This document shows, one piece after another, positions 40,629 through 44,381 of a DNA stretch of 44,381 nt. The notes below the pieces were generated by a model that did no database searches, was not told where the DNA came from, and worked only from the letters and a program-made list of their open reading frames with translations. Positions within the stretch are counted from its first letter, which is position 1, and each line of letters starts with the position of its first letter. The stretch comes from Desulfovibrio sp. (GTDB lineage: Bacteria > Desulfobacterota > Desulfovibrionia > Desulfovibrionales > Desulfovibrionaceae). Location of the stretch: contig JAILPJ010000070.1 of NCBI GenBank assembly GCA_024699605.1, positions 1-44,381 on the forward strand, read 5' to 3'. The position numbers and the translations under genes are program-made.

Positions 40629-40662
40629 TGTGAGGAGCAGAGAAAAATCTCTGCTCCTCACA
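40629..40662 (+). promoter_or_regulatory. Perfect 15-bp hairpin after the TAXI gene
   Basis: TGTGAGGAGCAGAGA and TCTCTGCTCCTCACA pair with an AAAA loop, starting 9 bases after the stop. No T-run follows, so it is not a normal terminator. An mRNA-stabilising or partial-termination hairpin that raises binding protein over permease is the likely role. Confidence 0.65.
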
Positions 40663-40703
40663 TCCGTCTAACACTTTCCCCGCCATAAAAGTCAGGCTTT
40701 TCC

Positions 40704-41171
40704 ATGCCCTTACTGATTCTGCTTTTTTTCCTTGCCCTCTCCTCTCCTGCCTCCATTCAAGCCCAAGATCTTCACCTTGAAGTGTATAATGGCCAGCATG
40801 CCAAGGTTTTCCAGAAGGATCTGAGTGAAGGCCAATGCTTTGGCATCCGCTTTATTCACTCTGTCGCCAAAAGCCCGGTTGAAGACTGGTACTGCGTCCA
40901 TGAGGATGCCCTCTATCTTGAAAAAACAATCTATCAAGACTTTGGCGCAGGCCTTCCCCACTCCGCCGATGCCGGTCAAAACATGCGCTTTGAAAAAGAC
41001 AAAATCGTGATTGAAGGCTTTCACAGAAAACTGCCTGAATTTACAGTGCGCGTGGGACGCATTGCCGAACACACGCTGCTTTTCCCGCAAAACAATGGCT
41101 CAAATCAAGAGCTCACTCTCAAAGAGCTTGCAGCGCCTGGCTCTCCCCTGACCTTCACCCTCTCTCACTAA
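40704..41171 (+). CDS. DUF1850 secreted protein of TAXI-TRAP operons
   Basis: 155 residues with a signal peptide (LLILLFFLALSSPASIQA). The DUF1850 features are GQCFGIRFIHSVAKSPVEDWYCV and the DFGAGLP segment. This family usually lies between the TAXI protein and the fused TRAP permease, as here, and its role is not established. The ATG has only a weak ribosome site (AGG 7 bases upstream). Confidence 0.85.
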   Translation: MPLLILLFFLALSSPASIQAQDLHLEVYNGQHAKVFQKDLSEGQCFGIRFIHSVAKSPVEDWYCVHEDALYLEKTIYQDFGAGLPHSADAGQNMRFEKDKIVIEGFHRKLPEFTVRVGRIAEHTLLFPQNNGSNQELTLKELAAPGSPLTFTLSH

Positions 41172-41408
41172 TCAGCTGTCTCATATTGGCTTTGGCGTTA
41201 CGTCGGCAAAAGCTTTGAGTATTCAAAAAAAATTGAGTATACTCTTTTTTTTTGACAATTGAGCTTTTGAGACTTCTCAAAGCCCATGCGGCCTTTTGTC
41301 ATTTTTCCTGCCAAACGACCACAGACACTTTGCAAACTTTTCCCTGCTGCCACTCAACCATTACGTTTTGCTGGCCAGCTGTTTTTTTAGCTCACAAAGG
41401 TAGACGGT
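41172..41408. other. Intergenic region before the TRAP permease with TTGAG repeats
   Basis: 237 bp without a gene. TTGAGTAT occurs at 41215 and 41233. A GAGTATACTC palindrome flanked by A-run and T-run follows, which is a possible weak terminator or -10 region. A TTTGAGA-CT-TCTCAAA palindrome lies at 41266-41281. These may be operator sites of an internal promoter. Confidence 0.4.
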
Positions 41409-43493
41409 ATGAGCCATAAACACAGACTTGAAGCCATTGTCGAAAAAGGATCAGGCGATTTTTCGCTGGCCAAAGAAGAAATGCTCAATGCTGAGGCTGT
41501 TGAAAAAGCGCAATCCACAGTTGATGTCTCGGCAATTGTCGCCAAGTACGACAAAGAATCCGCCTACCGATCCTTTGATGGCTGGCTGGAAATCGCCATC
41601 AAATTTATCTGCATTCTCTTTTCCCTCTTTCACCTCTTCACTGCTGCCTTGGGGCAGTATCCCCCGCAAATTCAGCGTGCCGTGCATTTGGGCTTTGTCC
41701 TGGTGCTCATCTATCTGCTCTATCCGGCACGAGCCGATGGCAATAAGCACAAGCTTGCCTGGTATGATTTGCTTCTTGCCTTAGCAGGTGCAGCCGTTTG
41801 TGGGTATATTGTCTGGAACTACGACTCCATTGTCCTTGACGCAGGACCAGCCACAACCACAGATTTTATCTTCGGCCTGGCTTCCATCCTCCTTGTTCTC
41901 GAAGCCACCCGGCGCATTGTGGGGCTTCCGATCACTCTCGTCGCCATCTGCTTTCTGGCCTATGCCCTCTTCGGCAACCATATTCCAGGTATGTTGGGCC
42001 ATCCAGGTTTTTCACTCAAACGCATCATCTCCTATATGTATCTGACCACCGAAGGCCTTTTCGGTACACCTCTGGGAGTTTCAGCCTCTTTTGTTTTCCT
42101 CTTCATTCTCTTCGGGGCTTTTTTGCACAGCACAGGTCTTGGCAAGTTTTTCATTGATCTGGCCTTGGCCGCAGCTGGACGCTTTGTGGGCGGGCCAGCG
42201 AAAGTCGCCGTTCTGGCCAGCGGCTTTTTTGGTACCATTTCCGGTTCCTCTGTGGCCAATACGGTTTCCACAGGCACCTTTACCATTCCTCTCATGAAGA
42301 GTGTGGGCTACCGCGGCGCTTTTGCCGGTGCTGTGGAAGCGGCGTCCTCCACCGGCGGACAAATCATGCCTCCAATCATGGGGGCTGCAGCCTTTATCAT
42401 GGCGCAATTTCTGGGTGTAGGTTATATCGAAATCGCCAAAGCCGCCTTAATTCCAGCAGTGCTTTATTATCTGGCTGTGGGCTTCATGGTGCACATGGAG
42501 GCCAAGCGTCTTGGCCTGATGGGTATTCCCAAAGAAAGACTGCCCAAGCTCATGCCCGTTCTGCGCAATGGCTTTTATCTGCTCATCCCCATCTTTGTCC
42601 TCATCTACCTTCTGATCCAGGGCTATACGCCGCTCAAGTCTGCCTATTACTGTATTTTGGCTACTGTGATCATTTCCCTTGTTGCCCAAAATATCACCGT
42701 GCTTCTTGGCGCACAGGCCAGTAATCTCAACCTTGGAACCGAACTTTGCAATTGCAACAAAATGGCCTTTTCTGATCTCCTACTGGCCCTTGAAAAAGGT
42801 GGACGTCTTGCACTGGGAGTTGCCGCAGCCTGCGCCTGTACTGGGTTCGTCGTTGGCACAGTGACACTGACTGGCGTAGGCCTCAAGCTGGCCAACGCTA
42901 TTTTGACCCTTTCCGCCAACAACTTTGCTCTGACCCTCTTCTTCACCATGATCTCCTCTATTATTCTCGGCATGGGACTGCCTACCACCGCAAAATATAT
43001 TGTTCTCGCAACCATTGCGGCTCCGGCCATTGAAACCTTCGGCGTTCCCAAACTTGCTGCCCACCTCTTCATTATGTACTTCGGGATTCTCGCTGACCTC
43101 ACCCCTCCGGTAGCTCTTGCTGCCTACGCAGCCGCCGGCATTGCCAAATCTGAACCCAATGCCACGGGCTTCATGGCTGTAAAACTCGCGGCAGCAGGTT
43201 TTCTCATTCCCTATGTCTTCTGCTATGATCCGGCCCTGCTGATGATTGGGGCAGACAATTTGCAGATTGCGATCATTGTGGCCACGGCCGTTGTCGGCAT
43301 CGCAGCCCTCTCCTTTGCCGCCGTGGGCTTCTGGAAGCGCAAGCTGAATATTCTGGAACGGCTCCTCTTGCTTGCAGCCACTATCTTCCTGATTATTCCC
43401 GGTCTTTTCACTGACGCCATCGGCATCGGTATTATGGCCTTAGTCTATGTCCTCCAAAGAGTTGTGGGACAAAAGCCACAACCGGCGCAATAA
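41409..43493 (+). CDS. Fused TRAP transporter permease (DctQM-type, 4TM/12TM)
   Basis: 694 residues. About four helices of the small (Q) domain follow a 55-residue soluble N-terminus, and the large (M) domain fills the rest. TRAP M signatures are FGTISGSSVANTVSTGTFTIPLMKSVGY, EAASSTGGQIMPPIMGAAAFIMAQFLG and GMGLPTTAKYIVLATIAAP. It imports the TAXI-bound solute with sodium. AAGG lies 8 bases before the ATG. Its stop overlaps the next start. Confidence 0.96.
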   Translation: MSHKHRLEAIVEKGSGDFSLAKEEMLNAEAVEKAQSTVDVSAIVAKYDKESAYRSFDGWLEIAIKFICILFSLFHLFTAALGQYPPQIQRAVHLGFVLVLIYLLYPARADGNKHKLAWYDLLLALAGAAVCGYIVWNYDSIVLDAGPATTTDFIFGLASILLVLEATRRIVGLPITLVAICFLAYALFGNHIPGMLGHPGFSLKRIISYMYLTTEGLFGTPLGVSASFVFLFILFGAFLHSTGLGKFFIDLALAAAGRFVGGPAKVAVLASGFFGTISGSSVANTVSTGTFTIPLMKSVGYRGAFAGAVEAASSTGGQIMPPIMGAAAFIMAQFLGVGYIEIAKAALIPAVLYYLAVGFMVHMEAKRLGLMGIPKERLPKLMPVLRNGFYLLIPIFVLIYLLIQGYTPLKSAYYCILATVIISLVAQNITVLLGAQASNLNLGTELCNCNKMAFSDLLLALEKGGRLALGVAAACACTGFVVGTVTLTGVGLKLANAILTLSANNFALTLFFTMISSIILGMGLPTTAKYIVLATIAAPAIETFGVPKLAAHLFIMYFGILADLTPPVALAAYAAAGIAKSEPNATGFMAVKLAAAGFLIPYVFCYDPALLMIGADNLQIAIIVATAVVGIAALSFAAVGFWKRKLNILERLLLLAATIFLIIPGLFTDAIGIGIMALVYVLQRVVGQKPQPAQ

Positions 43494-44245
43494 TGCTGCT
43501 GATTCTTTTTGCCAGTCTTGCCGCTTTTACTGCCGGCTTTGTCGATGCCATTGCTGGTGGAGGAGGACTTATCACAATTCCGGCTCTGCTTTTGTCCGGT
43601 CTTCCTCCCCATCAAGCCTTGGCCTGTAATAAATTCAGCTCAACGCTCGGTACGGCATCTGCTGTCGGTAGCTATGCCGCAAAAAAACTCATACGCTTTG
43701 ATCTGGCCGTACAAGGCATAGCTTTTTCTCTGCTCGGTGCTGCTCTAGGCTCAGTCATAGCCCTGCATGTCTCACCAGACCTCTTGGGCAAAATCCTCGT
43801 AGGACTGCTACCCTTTGCCCTTATTGTGACCATTATCCCCATTGATCACAGCAAAAAACAGCCACCTTCCATCAAATTCTGGAAAGTGGCTGCAGTCTGC
43901 CTTGGCATTGGCATCTACGATGGTTTTTTTGGCCCCGGAACAGGCAGTTTTCTGATCTGCTGTTTTCACTGGCTGCTCGGCCTGGAACTCCTCAAAGCCT
44001 CAGCCACAGCCAAAGTCCTCAATCTCGCTTCCAATCTCGCCAGCGCTATCACCTTTGTTGTGCATGGCTCGGTGCTCTGGTCGATTGCTCTTCCCATGGC
44101 CATCGCCAGTATCACGGGCAATATCCTTGGTAGTCGTTTTGCCATACACAAAGGCAACAAAAGCGTGCAGCGCTTCCTCACTTTTTCCCTATTCCTACTG
44201 ACACTCACACTCGTTGGCAAATATTTCCTTGTCCCAAATCCATAA
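43493..44245 (+). CDS. TSUP-family transporter coupled to the TRAP operon
   Basis: 250 residues with about eight membrane helices. The TSUP repeats are FTAGFVDAIAGGGGLITIPALLLSGL near the start and IYDGFFGPGTGSFLICCFHW in the second half. It starts at the TAATG overlap with the permease stop, so translation is probably coupled. A carrier of a sulfur- or organic anion product from the TRAP substrate (for example sulfite) is plausible but not shown. It is unlike the TSUP at 18288 and not a duplicate. Confidence 0.88.
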   Translation: MLLILFASLAAFTAGFVDAIAGGGGLITIPALLLSGLPPHQALACNKFSSTLGTASAVGSYAAKKLIRFDLAVQGIAFSLLGAALGSVIALHVSPDLLGKILVGLLPFALIVTIIPIDHSKKQPPSIKFWKVAAVCLGIGIYDGFFGPGTGSFLICCFHWLLGLELLKASATAKVLNLASNLASAITFVVHGSVLWSIALPMAIASITGNILGSRFAIHKGNKSVQRFLTFSLFLLTLTLVGKYFLVPNP

Positions 44246-44338
44246 GGCTCTGCCCAAAAATTACTTTTAATTTTTTTCCAATAACTCTATACTGTCTCTC
44301 GAATCTTTACGCCTACTTTTGTGCGATTGGAGGACAGA

Positions 44339-44381
44339 ATGGAGGAAGCCCAAAAACTGTTCGTTGGGATCATGATGACTA
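44339..44381 (+). CDS. Start of an unidentified gene (partial, 14 codons)
   Basis: GGAGG lies 6 bases before the ATG at 44339, and the frame (MEEAQKLFVGIMMT) is open to the window end. A TATACT at about 44288-44294 could be its -10 element. The product cannot be named. Confidence 0.6.
   Translation, partial: MEEAQKLFVGIMMT

Overview
The window reads as chromosome of a Desulfovibrionaceae-type bacterium (Gram-negative, anaerobic, Desulfobacterota). This is inferred from gene content: a NrfH/NrfA nitrite reductase pair with the CxxCK heme site, HypB for [NiFe] hydrogenase maturation, a TAXI-TRAP transporter, two TSUP-type anion carriers, and an Mla/MCE lipid transport operon. No single marker fixes the species.

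Layout. Positions 1-6365 are an accessory block. It holds the first 1407 codons of a giant repetitive surface protein (minus strand, running off the left edge) with near-identical 438-bp tandem repeats, an AT-rich upstream region with two 55-bp direct repeats, a small unknown gene, and a serine-recombinase-like protein that has lost its catalytic residues. Positions 6366-13600 carry envelope and housekeeping genes: YhcH family, a secreted protein, a SPOR protein, hypB, a TPR protein, an AMIN protein, proC and a CtpA protease. Positions 13725-19025 form a minus-strand run TSUP carrier - YcaO - periplasmic M16 peptidase, preceded by rplM-rpsI with a leader hairpin. Positions 20418-29209 hold an HD-domain protein, two small unknown envelope genes, polA, and mlaE-mlaF-mlaD-pqiC. 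Positions 29221-33417 hold grpE, hisD, purC, fabI and a 43-aa membrane microprotein coupled to fabI. A tRNA-Ser(GGA) at 33575 is followed by about 630 bp without genes and an AT-rich membrane-protein gene, which looks like an old integration scar. Positions 34826-44245 hold a 3-hydroxyisobutyrate-dehydrogenase-like enzyme, nrfHA, a flavodoxin, a Crp/Fnr regulator, and a TAXI protein - DUF1850 - fused TRAP permease - TSUP operon. A new gene starts at 44339.

The observation I consider most novel is a recurrent translation-start architecture. In five unrelated genes (unknown 87-aa gene, AMIN protein, rplM, periplasmic protein at 21711, flavodoxin at 38594) the motif TGGAGGCRGC places a strong Shine-Dalgarno directly against the 5' arm of a hairpin, and the 3' arm ends 6-10 nt before the ATG. 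The Shine-Dalgarno is thus 23-52 nt away in linear sequence but at normal distance if the hairpin is folded. One copy has a different but still complementary stem. A second coherent signal is a Crp/Fnr regulator whose recognition helix has the CRP-type R-E-xxx-R pattern, next to a perfect TGTGA-N6-TCACA palindrome, with a near match upstream of nrfHA.

Limits: all family calls are by reading motifs, without database searches. RNA structures were paired by eye.
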